DNA from: Planctopirus ephydatiae
Lineage (GTDB): Bacteria; Planctomycetota; Planctomycetia; Planctomycetales; Planctomycetaceae
Assembly (NCBI RefSeq): GCF_007752345.1
Contig: NZ_CP036299.1
Coordinates: 2,619,001-2,683,000 of the forward strand
Length of the DNA stretch: 64,000 nt
Direction of reading: 5' to 3'
This document shows, piece by piece, positions 55,461 to 64,000 of the stretch. The position numbers and the translations under genes are program-made. The notes under the pieces are model-generated. The model did no database searches and was not told the origin of the DNA. It worked only from the letters and a program-made list of their open reading frames with translations. Every line of letters starts with the position of its first letter. The first letter of the stretch is position 1.

Positions 55461-56984
55461 ATGAAACTCGCTTCTACACTCATCGCCGCTCTGCTGTTCG
55501 CGCCGTTGGCCGCACTGCACGCCGCCGGGCCGCCATCGCCCCAGAAACCCGCTCGCAAACCAAACATCGTTCTCTTCTTGGTTGACGACATGGGCTGGAT
55601 GGACTCCGGCGTCTATGGCTCAAGATACTATGAGACGCCGAACATGGACCGCCTCGCAAAGCGATCCAAGCGCTTCACCAGTGCCTACGCGCAGCCGCTG
55701 TGCTCGCCGACCCGAGCCTCGCTGCTGACGGGGCAATACTCCGCGCGACACGGCATCACCAGCGCTACGGGACATCGCCCGCCACAGCCTGAGGGTCATG
55801 CGTTCATTGAGGACACCGCGCCGCCGGACGAGCCGATGCTGAAGCCGGAGAGCAAGAACTACCTCGAACCCGCGCAAATCACCTTGGCCGAGGTGCTGAA
55901 GGGCGCGGGGTATCGCACGGCGCATATCGGCAAGTGGCATCTCGGACTCACGCAGCCGCATTGGCCGGAACAGCAGGGCTTTGATTTCGCCTTCCACTGC
56001 CATCCCGATCCGGGTCCGCCTGGCAACTATTTCTCGCCCTACCATGTGCTGCCGAATGCCGTCAAGAACCCGAAGTTCAAGGTCGGCACCATCACCGATG
56101 GGCCGCAGGGCGAATACATCGTGGATCGTCAGGCGGCGGAGGCGGTGAAATTCATCTCGGAAAGCAAAAGCGGTCCGTTTTTCCTCAACCTCTGGTGCTA
56201 CGGCGTCCACGGCCCGTGGGGTCACAAGCCGGAATACACACAGGCTTTCATGGAGAAAAAGGATCCCTCGGGCCGGCAAGGTAATCCCATCATGGCCTCG
56301 ATGCTCAAGAGCGTGGACGAATGTCTTGGGCGCATCCTGGATGAACTGGAGAAGCAAGGCATTGCCGACAATACCATTATCATTTTCAATTCAGACAACG
56401 GTGGCAACACGTCCACCAAACCTATGCATACGGGCCCAATCCCTGGCCGAGAAGACTGGCGGAAGTGGGCAGGCAACAAGCGACCCACGAGCAACTCCCC
56501 GCTGCGCGATGGCAAAGGCTCGCTCTACGAAGGTGGCACCCGCGTGCCCCTGATGTGGGCGTGGGCCGGGAGAATCGCGCCCGGCAGCACCAGCGAAGCC
56601 GTCGTCGGGCCGATTGACTTGTATCCCACCGTGCTCGACCTGATCGGCATCGCGAAGCCGGAAGAGCAGCATATTGACGGCGTCAGCTACGCCAAGGTGC
56701 TGAAGGGCGAGGGCGAACTCGATCGCGCGGCCTACTTCAACTACTTCCCACACGGCGGGGCGAGCGGTGGCGTGTGGGTGAGAAGCGGCGATTTCAAACT
56801 GCTGCGCTGGTTCGGAAATCCAGATACTTATGAGCTCTACAATCTCCGCGAAGACCTCAGCGAAGCCACCGACCTCGCCGCCGAGATGCCGGACAAAGTG
56901 AAGGAACTCGACGTCCTTATTGATGGCTTTCTCAAAGACACCAGTGCCACCTATCCGCGTCCCAATCCGGCTTATCGCAAATGA
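55461..56984 (+). CDS. Sulfatase (arylsulfatase A-like)
   Basis: A 507-aa exported sulfatase; signal peptide MKLASTLIAALLFAPLAALHAA. PNIVLFLVDDMGWMDSGVYG starts the metal site; Cys81-Ser-Pro-Thr-Arg85 (PLCSPTRASLLTGQYSARHG) is a canonical formylglycine motif. HIGKWHLG is the catalytic Lys/His block and IIFNSDNGGNTST the second metal block. It overlaps the next sulfatase by 4 bp (ATGA), so both are coupled. Confidence 0.94.
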   Translation: MKLASTLIAALLFAPLAALHAAGPPSPQKPARKPNIVLFLVDDMGWMDSGVYGSRYYETPNMDRLAKRSKRFTSAYAQPLCSPTRASLLTGQYSARHGITSATGHRPPQPEGHAFIEDTAPPDEPMLKPESKNYLEPAQITLAEVLKGAGYRTAHIGKWHLGLTQPHWPEQQGFDFAFHCHPDPGPPGNYFSPYHVLPNAVKNPKFKVGTITDGPQGEYIVDRQAAEAVKFISESKSGPFFLNLWCYGVHGPWGHKPEYTQAFMEKKDPSGRQGNPIMASMLKSVDECLGRILDELEKQGIADNTIIIFNSDNGGNTSTKPMHTGPIPGREDWRKWAGNKRPTSNSPLRDGKGSLYEGGTRVPLMWAWAGRIAPGSTSEAVVGPIDLYPTVLDLIGIAKPEEQHIDGVSYAKVLKGEGELDRAAYFNYFPHGGASGGVWVRSGDFKLLRWFGNPDTYELYNLREDLSEATDLAAEMPDKVKELDVLIDGFLKDTSATYPRPNPAYRK

Positions 56985-58609
56985 AACAAACCCTCACACT
57001 CCTCACGGCTCTGCTGCTCGCGCCTTTGGCCGCACTCCATGCCGCCGCTGCACCAACGAAGCAGCCCAACATCGTCGTCATCCTTGCCGATGACCTCGGC
57101 TTCTCGGATCTCGGCTGTTACGGCAGCGAGATCGAGACACCGAATCTTGACCGCTTGGCCACGAATGGCGTGCGCTTCACGCAGTTCTACAACACGGCCA
57201 AGTGCCATTCATCGCGGGTGAGCCTGCTCACCGGGCGCTGGTGCAGGCAGGCGGGCAACAATGGAATGAGGCGTGCGGTGACTCTTCCTGAAGTGCTCGC
57301 ACCCGCCGGATATTTCACGGCGATGACCGGGAAATGGCATCTAAACAATGAGCCGACTGACTTCGGATTCCAACGCTTCTTCGGCCATCTTTCCGGTGGA
57401 ACGAACTATTTCACCGGCGATGAAACCTTCCGTCTGAACGGCAAACCATGGAAGGTTCCGGGGCAAGGTTTCTATACCACGGTCGCCAACGTGGATCACG
57501 CGCTGAACTTCCTAGGAGAAGCACGCGCGGAGAAGAAACCGTGGTTACTTTACATCGCCTTCAATGCGCCTCACGCGCCCTTGCAACCACTCGAGGCGGA
57601 TTACAAAAAATATCTCGGTCGCTACGACGCGGGATGGGACACCATGCGGGCCGCACGGTTGGCAAAACAAAAGCAACTCGGCCTTTTTGGACGTGACGTC
57701 GAACCTGCGCCACGTCCCGATCACGTTCCCGCGTGGGAAGCCCTGAAGCCTGAGCTTCGCACCTCGGAGGCTCGTCGCATGGCGGCGTATGCCGGGCTAA
57801 TCGATCGCGTGGACCAGGAGATCGGAAGGTTATTGCGCGACATCGACGCAAAGGGTGAACTCGATAATACAATCGTTATGTTTTTCTCCGATAACGGTGC
57901 CTGTGCTTTCGGATCGCACTCCGTCGGCAAGAATCAAGAGCCCTACGATCCAAACACAGAATGGACCGACAGCACCGGGTGGGCGTGGACGCGCAACAGC
58001 CCGTTCCGCCTCTACAAACAGAATCAGTTCGAGGGTGGCATCGCTTCGCCCGCCATCATCCACTGGCCCGCAGGTATCAAGCTCAAGCCGGGTGCTTTGG
58101 TGCATTCCCCCGCGCACCTTGTGGATGTGCTCCCCACACTCGCCGAGACCGTCGGAGCCACCGTTCCGGACACTTATCCAGAACGCGAACCTACTCCGCT
58201 GGCCGGTATCTCACTCGCCCCGATCCTTGCTGGAAAAGAAACCGGCCCGCGCCCGCCGATCCATCTGCTCTATCACACCGACCGCGGCCTTCGCGACGGC
58301 GATTGGAAACTGGTCAGTTTCCAGAGTCAGCAGTGGGAACTCTATAACATCAAGGATGACCGCACCGAGCTGCATAACCTCGCCCAGAAACATCCCGACA
58401 TCGTGGCACGCATGGAAAAACAGTGGCACGCCATGGCCAAAAATGATCTGCGCACCATTCCATTAGAACAAGAGCCGGTTGCCAAAACCGCCGCCGATTA
58501 TCAAAACATAAGGTGGGCGAATTACTCGGATGCCTCTCCACCAAATTCCGAAGCGACTGGGAAAAAGAAGCGGCCGAAGCAAGCAGCTGCGTCTCCGCAA
58601 GACAACTAG
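56981..58609 (+). CDS. Sulfatase with a CHSSR active-site variant
   Basis: A 542-aa exported sulfatase; signal peptide MKQTLTLLTALLLAPLAALHAA. PNIVVILADDLGFSDLGCYG starts the metal site. The formylglycine region is Cys75-His-Ser-Ser-Arg79 (KCHSSRVSLLTGRW) with Ser in place of Pro. TGKWHLN and IVMFFSDNGACAFG are the later catalytic blocks. Lys-rich tail (KKKRPKQ). The ATG overlaps the previous stop by 4 bp. Same architecture as arylsulfatases of the S1 family. Confidence 0.93.
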   Translation: MKQTLTLLTALLLAPLAALHAAAAPTKQPNIVVILADDLGFSDLGCYGSEIETPNLDRLATNGVRFTQFYNTAKCHSSRVSLLTGRWCRQAGNNGMRRAVTLPEVLAPAGYFTAMTGKWHLNNEPTDFGFQRFFGHLSGGTNYFTGDETFRLNGKPWKVPGQGFYTTVANVDHALNFLGEARAEKKPWLLYIAFNAPHAPLQPLEADYKKYLGRYDAGWDTMRAARLAKQKQLGLFGRDVEPAPRPDHVPAWEALKPELRTSEARRMAAYAGLIDRVDQEIGRLLRDIDAKGELDNTIVMFFSDNGACAFGSHSVGKNQEPYDPNTEWTDSTGWAWTRNSPFRLYKQNQFEGGIASPAIIHWPAGIKLKPGALVHSPAHLVDVLPTLAETVGATVPDTYPEREPTPLAGISLAPILAGKETGPRPPIHLLYHTDRGLRDGDWKLVSFQSQQWELYNIKDDRTELHNLAQKHPDIVARMEKQWHAMAKNDLRTIPLEQEPVAKTAADYQNIRWANYSDASPPNSEATGKKKRPKQAAASPQDN

Positions 58610-58620
58610 GCCACTACGAC

Positions 58621-59428
58621 TATGAAATACACTCTGGCGTTCCTCAGTTCCCTCCTGCTTGCTGTGCTGACCACACGGCCAGCCGCCAAGCACGAGAGGC
58701 GCGGGAGACTCTGATTGCGAACGACGTGCTTTCCATACGCGACGGGCGGTTCCATCGCGACGGCTGCCCTTCAAACGTCACGGAGTTTCCGCGGGCCCAC
58801 TGCGTGACGGCAAGATGAGTACGTTTGAAGGTGGCCGACGAGTGCCCCGCATCATGTGGGCTCCCGGTCGAAGTCCTGCAGACACTGTGTGCGATTCACT
58901 TGCATCGACCATCGACTTGCTGCCCATGATCGCCGCCCTGACGAACAAGCCACTTCCCGACGATCGATCCATCGATGGCGTCGATATCTCGTCCTTATTG
59001 TTTGGCGGCGCTAAGTCCCCACGCGAAGAGTTTCTTTATTTCAACAACGGTGGACTGCTGGAGGGATCCCTATCGGAGATTGGAAGTTGCTGACGAAGCA
59101 AACCCAAGGCAAGAAAGACGGAGTCGCCGCGAAGTCCTCGCAAAGCGGATTCTGGATCTGCCGTATTTCAGTCCCCAGCGGGATCGACTCAAGGAGCTGG
59201 CGCCCGGAGTGTTCTACCTCTCTTCCAGGCGGCTACTCGATCAGCTTCACGGGCACGAAAATATTGAAACAGGACGGCTCAGCGCATCATGGAGTCGGCA
59301 TTTATCCAACCGTGCCTGCGGTGCCGACCCGTAAGGGCCTTGCCGAAGGACGCGATGAAGTGATTGAAGCAGCCTTGGCGCTTGTGTTGGCTCGGATCGC
59401 CCACAGCTCAATCCAAGCAAAACCTTAA
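58621..59428 (+). pseudogene. Chimeric gene debris: signal peptide, sulfatase middle, S41 peptidase tail
   Basis: Three pieces in series. At 58621 a signal peptide (MKYTLAFLSSLLLAVLTTRPA) runs into a stop after 30 codons. At about 58760-59120, in other frames, the middle of a sulfatase is readable: GPLRDGKMSTFEGGRRVPRI, LASTIDLLPMIAAL, then, after a frameshift, GDWKLLTKQTQGKKD. From about 59125 to 59428 come parts of an S41 peptidase, LKELAPGVFYL and, again frame-shifted, LPGGYSISFTG with HHGVGIYPTVP and GLAEGRDEVIEAAL. No intact product is possible. Confidence 0.75.
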
Positions 59429-59459
59429 CAGATCGCGAATATGACGGACGCCATTGGAA

Positions 59460-60422
59460 TCATTCGTTCGCGGCAATGACTGCGTCCGAGACCGTGACGT
59501 CTTTGCCACGCAAGTTTCGGTCGAAGAATGACTTGACTCGAGACTCAATTTCTGAGCCACCGATACCGTGACCGCCGCCTTCGATCTTAACGAGTATTGT
59601 ACTCATCCCCGCATCTCGCTGTCGTTGGTAAAAGGAAACACCTTGATCGAGAGGGACTGTCTTGTCAGCGGTACCATGGACAATCAGGAATGGAGGATCG
59701 TCTTTCGATACGTGCGTCGTTGGCGATGCTTGCTTGGCCATCTCCAACTTTTCCTTGAGGGGACCGCCAAAGAGTTTGTAGACGGGTTGGCCGGGTTGGC
59801 TCATCTTAGGAGCATCCGTATCGAATCGTAGAAAGTCGCTGGGTCCACAATAATCGACAACGCACGTGACGCGACTGCCGACGCCGGTTGTTCCAAGATC
59901 GCCTTCCAACTCTTTGACATCGCCTGATGTTCCGAGCAAACTGACAAGATGCCCACCAGCCGATGAACCCCAGACTCCAATCCGCTCGGGGTCGATTCCA
60001 AGTTGCGTGGCATTCGCGCGAAGGTATCTTATGGCTGCCTTGCAATCATGAATCTGGGCCGGCCAACTGGCGACGTCTGTTAAACGGTATCCGATACTCG
60101 CACCGGCATAATCTCCAGTTGCTACCCATTTGCCAACGCGAGCCAATCCGCTTGACTTGTCACCGTTCTGCCAACCGCCGCCGTGAATCCAGACGATGCA
60201 CGGCAATGGTCCATTCGCCGATGTTTTGGGAGTGTAAAAATTGAGCTTCAAACGAACATCGCCGACCATCGCATATTCGACATCATTCCGAATCGTGATT
60301 TTTTCTTCAATAGCTGCAAGCTGCTTTGCCTTGCCCTTTGCTTGGTCGGCTTTGTCCTGGGCCGAGGTTGGGGTTATGGAAGTCAGCATCAAAAGAATGA
60401 AAACGCAAATCTCTGTACGCAC
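59460..60422 (-). CDS. Secreted acetyl-esterase/lipase-like alpha/beta hydrolase
   Basis: The frame runs to 60509; a hydrophobic export segment (EICVFILLMLTSITPTSAQ) suggests a start near 60422 (GTG) or 60467. Oxyanion motif IVWIHGGGWQNGDKS; nucleophile elbow IGVWGSSAGGHLVSLLG; catalytic His in GGGHGIGGSE. DVRLKLNFYTPK is the typical esterase opening. It lies on the opposite strand to the sulfatases. Likely deacetylates or de-esterifies carbohydrates (inference). Confidence 0.87.
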   Translation of the reverse strand: MRTEICVFILLMLTSITPTSAQDKADQAKGKAKQLAAIEEKITIRNDVEYAMVGDVRLKLNFYTPKTSANGPLPCIVWIHGGGWQNGDKSSGLARVGKWVATGDYAGASIGYRLTDVASWPAQIHDCKAAIRYLRANATQLGIDPERIGVWGSSAGGHLVSLLGTSGDVKELEGDLGTTGVGSRVTCVVDYCGPSDFLRFDTDAPKMSQPGQPVYKLFGGPLKEKLEMAKQASPTTHVSKDDPPFLIVHGTADKTVPLDQGVSFYQRQRDAGMSTILVKIEGGGHGIGGSEIESRVKSFFDRNLRGKDVTVSDAVIAANE

Positions 60423-60509
60423 GATTGAATCTCCACAGAAAATGAAGGTGGACGCGGTGAAAAACATTTGTAGCCAGCATAAATCGCGGCATTCACCGAC
60501 AAGGCGCAT

Positions 60510-60882
60510 TGTAACTGACTTTTCAAGTTCGGCGTCGCCTCCCTATGTGGCTAACGGCAGTCAGCTTTATCGTCGGTCGAGACCTGCTTCATCGCGACAT
60601 GCGTGTTTTTCCTGAAAGCGGCTGTTCCCGAATGAAGGCGGCACTATACTAATGGATTGTCACAGCTGAATTTTTGGGAAGTGGACGAGGTCACGAGTCC
60701 TTTTTAGTCGCCAACGGTCGCGGGACTCGTAACCTCGTCCACTACAGACAACCCCAATTTGAAGCCTTGACGAACCACTAGATTCATTCCCCGGGGCTGC
60801 GAGTTCAACCGTGGCTGTTTTTCTAGGGACCACACCTGGCGAAAGTGGCGCCGATCAGCGGGATGAACATAGCCAAATCACG
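60510..60882. other. Intergenic stretch holding an inverted repeat
   Basis: About 370 bp between divergent genes (esterase, minus; truncated sulfatase, plus). Apart from the inverted repeat at 60680-60743, I see nothing. Frames that cross it are short. Confidence 0.5.
60680..60743. repeat. Long inverted repeat (MITE- or REP-like)
   Basis: Two 21-bp arms (60680-60700 and 60723-60743) are inverted copies with one mismatch; the left arm reads AGTGGACGAGGTCACGAGTC plus C. The loop is 22 bp and begins TTTTT. It stands in intergenic DNA among gene fragments. No transposase is nearby. Confidence 0.85.
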
Positions 60883-61509
60883 ATGAGAATTAAACGAAAA
60901 GAAATATTTCCGTGGCTTCTGGCCAGGACTTTATCAGCCGCGATATTCGTGTTGCCGATCATCGGAATGTCGATGACTGTGGCTGCTGACCGGCCGAACA
61001 TCGTGATCATTCTTGCGGATGACCTCGGGTACGGAAGCCTCAATTGTTACGGCGCTGACGAGTCGCATGTCCGAACTCCAAACATCGATCGGCTGGCAAA
61101 GCACGGACGACGCTTTACTGATGCGAATACTCCCTCCTCTGTTTGCTCGCCAACTCGCTATGGATTACTTGCCGGCCGGTATGACTGGAGGACGAATCAA
61201 AAGCACGGCGTAATCAACACCACTGATCCGTTGCATATTGAAACGTCACGCTCCACCATCGCTTCAATGTTGAAGTCGACCGGTTATCGTACGGCTGCGA
61301 TCGGGAAGTGGCACCTTGGTTATGGTAAGGAAAAAGCGGACTTCACAAAGTTACTCACACCGGGGCCGTTGGATATCGGATTCGACTATCACTTTGCCGT
61401 GCCGCAGAATCATGGAGACGCGTCAGGGGTTTATGTCCGCGATCGGCAAGTCGTCGGCTTGCGCAGCGACCAAAAAGCCGGAAGTCTTGAAAACCGTCGT
61501 TATTTGTAG
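60883..61509 (+). pseudogene. Sulfatase gene truncated after its N-terminal half
   Basis: About 208 codons from the ATG at 60883. The signal segment (ARTLSAAIFVLPIIGMSMTVAA), PNIVIILADDLGYGSLNCYG, and Cys88-Ser-Pro-Thr-Arg92 (VCSPTRYGLLAGRY) with AIGKWHLGYG are intact. The frame stops at 61509 just after DRQVVGLRSDQKAG, before the second metal block. Normal relatives are ~480-520 aa, so the product could not be a full sulfatase. The 3' half is absent; DNA to 61723 holds only short frames. Confidence 0.8.
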
Positions 61510-61723
61510 AAAATCGACACTCCGACGGGCCATCCCGGCGTGCCAAACCGGTGCGAGTTGGGCAGGCTAATTAGTCATCGGTCGCCGTATCTGGAGGCCG
61601 TATCTGGAGCTTGATGCTGCAACGCATAAACCGCATCAGGTTCCTCCTCCCGATACGATTCGACCAACGTTCGCAACTCGGGGCTTGTTAGTAAGTCAAA
61701 TTCCGTCGCTGGAAATCAACATG
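61510..61723. other. Debris region between the truncated sulfatase and the DUF1501 gene
   Basis: No recognisable gene. A short perfect tandem duplication of about 13 bp (GCCGTATCTGGAG twice) occurs near 61590-61615. Confidence 0.45.
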
Positions 61724-63121
61724 TCACGTCATGATATCGTTGATGACATTACCCTTTACATCCGTCAGTCGGAAATCTCGGCCGGCGTGGCGATAGGTGA
61801 GTGATTCGTGGTCTAACCCCAGAATGGCCAGCATGGTTGCGTGCAGGTCTGCGATCTGGACTGGGTTCTCAACGGCTTCGTAGCCATAATCATCGCTCCG
61901 GCCGTAAGTGATGCCCGGTTTCACGCCGCCGCCAGCCATCCACATGGAAAAGGCTTTCGTATTGTGATCGCGTCCTTCCTGACCTTCGGCATAGGGAGTG
62001 CGACCAAATTCTCCAGTCCAAACAATCAACGTGTCTTTCAACAGGTCTCGCTGCGCCAGATCGGCCAACAATGCGGCAATCGGTTGATCGACCTCATCAC
62101 AGCTCTGCTTTAGTTTCGTATTGAGACTGAAATGATGGTCCCAGTTACCATGAGTGATCTCTACAAAACGGACTCCTGCTTCGATCATGCGGCGCGCAAG
62201 CAAACACTTGCGGCCCATATCGTCACATGGTTCTACCCCAATGCCATAAGCCTTCTGAGTTGCTGCCGTTTCACTAGCGAGATCGAGCACTTCTGGCATT
62301 TCTCGCTGCATCCGAAACGCCAGTTCATAGGATTGAATCACGCCGTCCACTTCTGGATTGAACGAGTCACGATTCAACTTGTCGCGATTGAGTGTCTGAA
62401 TAAAGTCCAACTCCTTTCGCTGGTCGGCAACTGGCTGTTTGGCAGCAAGATTGGGAACGCTGGCGAATCGAATAGGGCGATCACTGTGCCCGATTCGCGT
62501 TCCCTGGTAGACCGCTGGTAGAAACGAACTGCCGTAGTTGGTTGCGCCGCCAAAGCCGCTGGGAGGCGTCAGACTGACAAAGCCTGGTAGATTTTGATTC
62601 TCAGTTCCCAGCCCATACAACGTCCATGCACCAAGGGACGGGCGAACAAACTGAGCAGTGCCGGTGTGCAACTTGATGAATGCTTGCGGGTGCGCTGGCA
62701 CGTCGGTCTGCATCGATGAAACCACACACAGTTTATCAGCATGTTTTGCCAGTTGCGGAAGCAGCTCCGACATCCACAAGCCACTCTGTCCGTGCTGAGC
62801 AAACTTCCATTTCGACCCCAGCCACTGTGAACCGGGCCGAGGCCCCGGCTTTCCCGAATCACGATTCAATTGGGGTTTGTAGTCCAGCAGGTCCACATGG
62901 GACGGAGCACCGCTCATGCAGAGAAAGATGACTCGCTTGGCCGTCGGTTTCAGCGGAGTTTTCTTGGGAGCCAGGGGTGAATCGTCGTCTGCTGCTTGTG
63001 CTATCTGAGCACCAGCCAAAGCCGAGAAGGCCATCCAGCCAAAGCCGCATGCCGTCGACTGAAGCACATCGCGTCGTGTCAAAAGCGCGTTCACTCTTGA
63101 ACAGGTCTTCGAATCATTCAT
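61724..63121 (-). CDS. DUF1501 domain-containing exported protein
   Basis: A 465-aa protein with a Tat-type leader (LTRRDVLQSTACGFGWMAFSALAG). DUF1501 pattern: RVIFLCMSGAPSHVDLLDYKP, MQTDVPAHPQAFIKLHTG, LPGFVSLTPPSG, ARRMIEAGVRFVEITHG and TLIVWTGEFGRTPYAEG. Alkaline-phosphatase-like fold. It follows the DUF1549/1553 gene, the invariant partner in Planctomycetes. Function unknown. Confidence 0.94.
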   Translation of the reverse strand: MNDSKTCSRVNALLTRRDVLQSTACGFGWMAFSALAGAQIAQAADDDSPLAPKKTPLKPTAKRVIFLCMSGAPSHVDLLDYKPQLNRDSGKPGPRPGSQWLGSKWKFAQHGQSGLWMSELLPQLAKHADKLCVVSSMQTDVPAHPQAFIKLHTGTAQFVRPSLGAWTLYGLGTENQNLPGFVSLTPPSGFGGATNYGSSFLPAVYQGTRIGHSDRPIRFASVPNLAAKQPVADQRKELDFIQTLNRDKLNRDSFNPEVDGVIQSYELAFRMQREMPEVLDLASETAATQKAYGIGVEPCDDMGRKCLLARRMIEAGVRFVEITHGNWDHHFSLNTKLKQSCDEVDQPIAALLADLAQRDLLKDTLIVWTGEFGRTPYAEGQEGRDHNTKAFSMWMAGGGVKPGITYGRSDDYGYEAVENPVQIADLHATMLAILGLDHESLTYRHAGRDFRLTDVKGNVINDIMT

Positions 63122-63160
63122 TTTCGTTACGCTTTCAAAATTACGTAGGTTATCAGTGCT

Positions 63161-64000
63161 TCAATCAACAAATCGGAACTCTGCAGATCCGAACAGACCG
63201 CGAACGATACTCGTCCATGCAGCCCGCGAGTTGCCATTTGCCTTCACCAATGATTTAGCAGCCATCGATTCGGCCTGAGACGGGTCACGATTGAGGACCT
63301 GCCGGAATACAAACCGCAGTCTTTCATCAAACGAAGACTGAGGAGATGCCCCCGGGTGAGCCTTTAATGCCAGATCCGCAAGAGCCTGAGATTGGTCGGC
63401 GACGAAATCGCTGTTCAACATGAACAGAGCTTGCGCTGGCACGTTGGTAGCATCGCGAGCTCCGTTGGTGGCTGAATTGTCAGGAGGATCAAAGGCTGAG
63501 AGCAATGCAGGCTTCACGCTGCGAGTTGCAGGAAGGTAGATAGAGCGAAAGTCGTTGGCAGCACCTTCGATCTGCTCCAGAGTCACCGCTTGAAGACGCT
63601 CGCCGCCGATGGGACCATCGCCAGCCCGACCGATCAGCGAACCTGGCGGAGGCTGTCGATTCAGCCGCCCCGATGCCGCCAGCATTCCATCGCGAATTTC
63701 TTCCGCTTCCAGTCGTCGCGAATTGTGTCGCCACAACATCGTATTGGCTGGATCGGCGGCGAAGTATGTCTCGTCGTAGCTCGATGACAGGCGATAGACT
63801 CGACTGAGCGTAATGTCGCGAATCAATTGTTTGATGGACCATCCATTTCGAACAAAACGCGTCGCCAGGTAGTCCAGCAACTCCGGATGAGACGGCTGCC
63901 CGCCCGTAGTTCCGAAGTTATCAACGCTTTCGACGAGTCCCCGTCCAAACATCCAGTGCCAAACTCGATTGACGATCACCCGTGATGTCAAAGTATTCTC
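63161..64000 (-). CDS. DUF1553-type (DUF1549/DUF1553) protein, 3' end, cut by window edge
   Basis: The frame is open through base 64000, so the gene begins beyond the window. The visible C-terminal ~280 residues are the DUF1553 domain: TSRVIVNRVWHWMFGRGLV, FGTTGGQPSHPELLDYLA, FVRNGWSIKQLIRDITLSRVY, RRLEAEEIRDGMLAASG, and VPAQALFMLNSDFV. The N-terminal cytochrome and DUF1549 parts would be upstream. It precedes DUF1501 by 39 bp on the same strand, probably an operon. Confidence 0.93.
   Translation of the reverse strand, partial: ENTLTSRVIVNRVWHWMFGRGLVESVDNFGTTGGQPSHPELLDYLATRFVRNGWSIKQLIRDITLSRVYRLSSSYDETYFAADPANTMLWRHNSRRLEAEEIRDGMLAASGRLNRQPPPGSLIGRAGDGPIGGERLQAVTLEQIEGAANDFRSIYLPATRSVKPALLSAFDPPDNSATNGARDATNVPAQALFMLNSDFVADQSQALADLALKAHPGASPQSSFDERLRFVFRQVLNRDPSQAESMAAKSLVKANGNSRAAWTSIVRGLFGSAEFRFVD

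Noticed and set aside
1-64000. CRISPR arrays, tRNA or rRNA genes
   Set aside because: I found no regularly spaced repeats and no cloverleaf or rRNA-like stretch by eye; a tRNA scan would be decisive.

Overview
The window looks like chromosomal DNA of a planctomycete. I base this on families typical of that phylum: many sulfatases, DUF1552, DUF1592, DUF1501 and DUF1549/DUF1553 proteins, large heme-binding CxxCH/HEAT proteins, an FhcC-like tetrahydromethanopterin-pathway protein, a DcaP-like porin and a long aspartate kinase. A Planctopirus/Schlesneria-type relative is plausible, but that is inference; there is no rRNA to test it.

Left part (1-32400) is ordinary, gene-dense chromosome. It carries the end of a MoxR ATPase with a DUF58 partner, an FhcC-like protein, a GNAT-type protein, purH and a DcaP-like porin. 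A metX-metW-lysC group for aspartate-family amino acids follows, then a VOC protein, a class II photolyase, a CLC channel with CBS domains, a YqgE/AlgH protein, a PmoA-like (DUF6807) protein, an esterase and a DUF309 protein. A secreted redox/carbohydrate block (21347-30272) has a 1058-aa heme/HEAT protein divergent from an operon of sialate O-acetylesterase-like, five-heme cytochrome and beta-propeller proteins. An NmrA-like and a DUF1990 protein close this part.

Middle part (32500-38400) is a decaying accessory locus. A PKD-domain gene is broken by a nonsense codon and has lost its 5' end. Next to it is a polymorphic toxin module: an orphan SUKH-type immunity gene, a 1023-aa toxin (unrecognised N-terminus, Hint autoprotease, PD-(D/E)XK-like nuclease tip) and a downstream immunity candidate. 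A second, dead copy of the toxin's 5' end follows. A repeat of about 349 bp, starting right after each immunity gene, marks the module boundaries.

Right part (38400-64000) is a sulfatase and polysaccharide island. Seven consecutive same-strand genes (ECF sigma factor, membrane anti-sigma-like protein, DUF1552, DUF1592 cytochrome, PhoD-like phosphatase, sulfatase, glycosidase-like protein) plus two more sulfatases read leftward from 53476 to 39731. Three sulfatases read rightward from 53942 to 58609. Between and beyond them lie gene fragments: a sulfatase C-terminus, a chimera of sulfatase and S41 peptidase pieces, a sulfatase cut off after its N-terminal half, a PQQ-propeller scrap and a MITE-like inverted repeat. 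Two base-composition classes are visible (GC-rich sulfatase genes against AT-richer genes at 45-53 kb), suggesting more than one acquisition. The window ends in a DUF1501 gene and a DUF1549/1553 gene cut by the edge.
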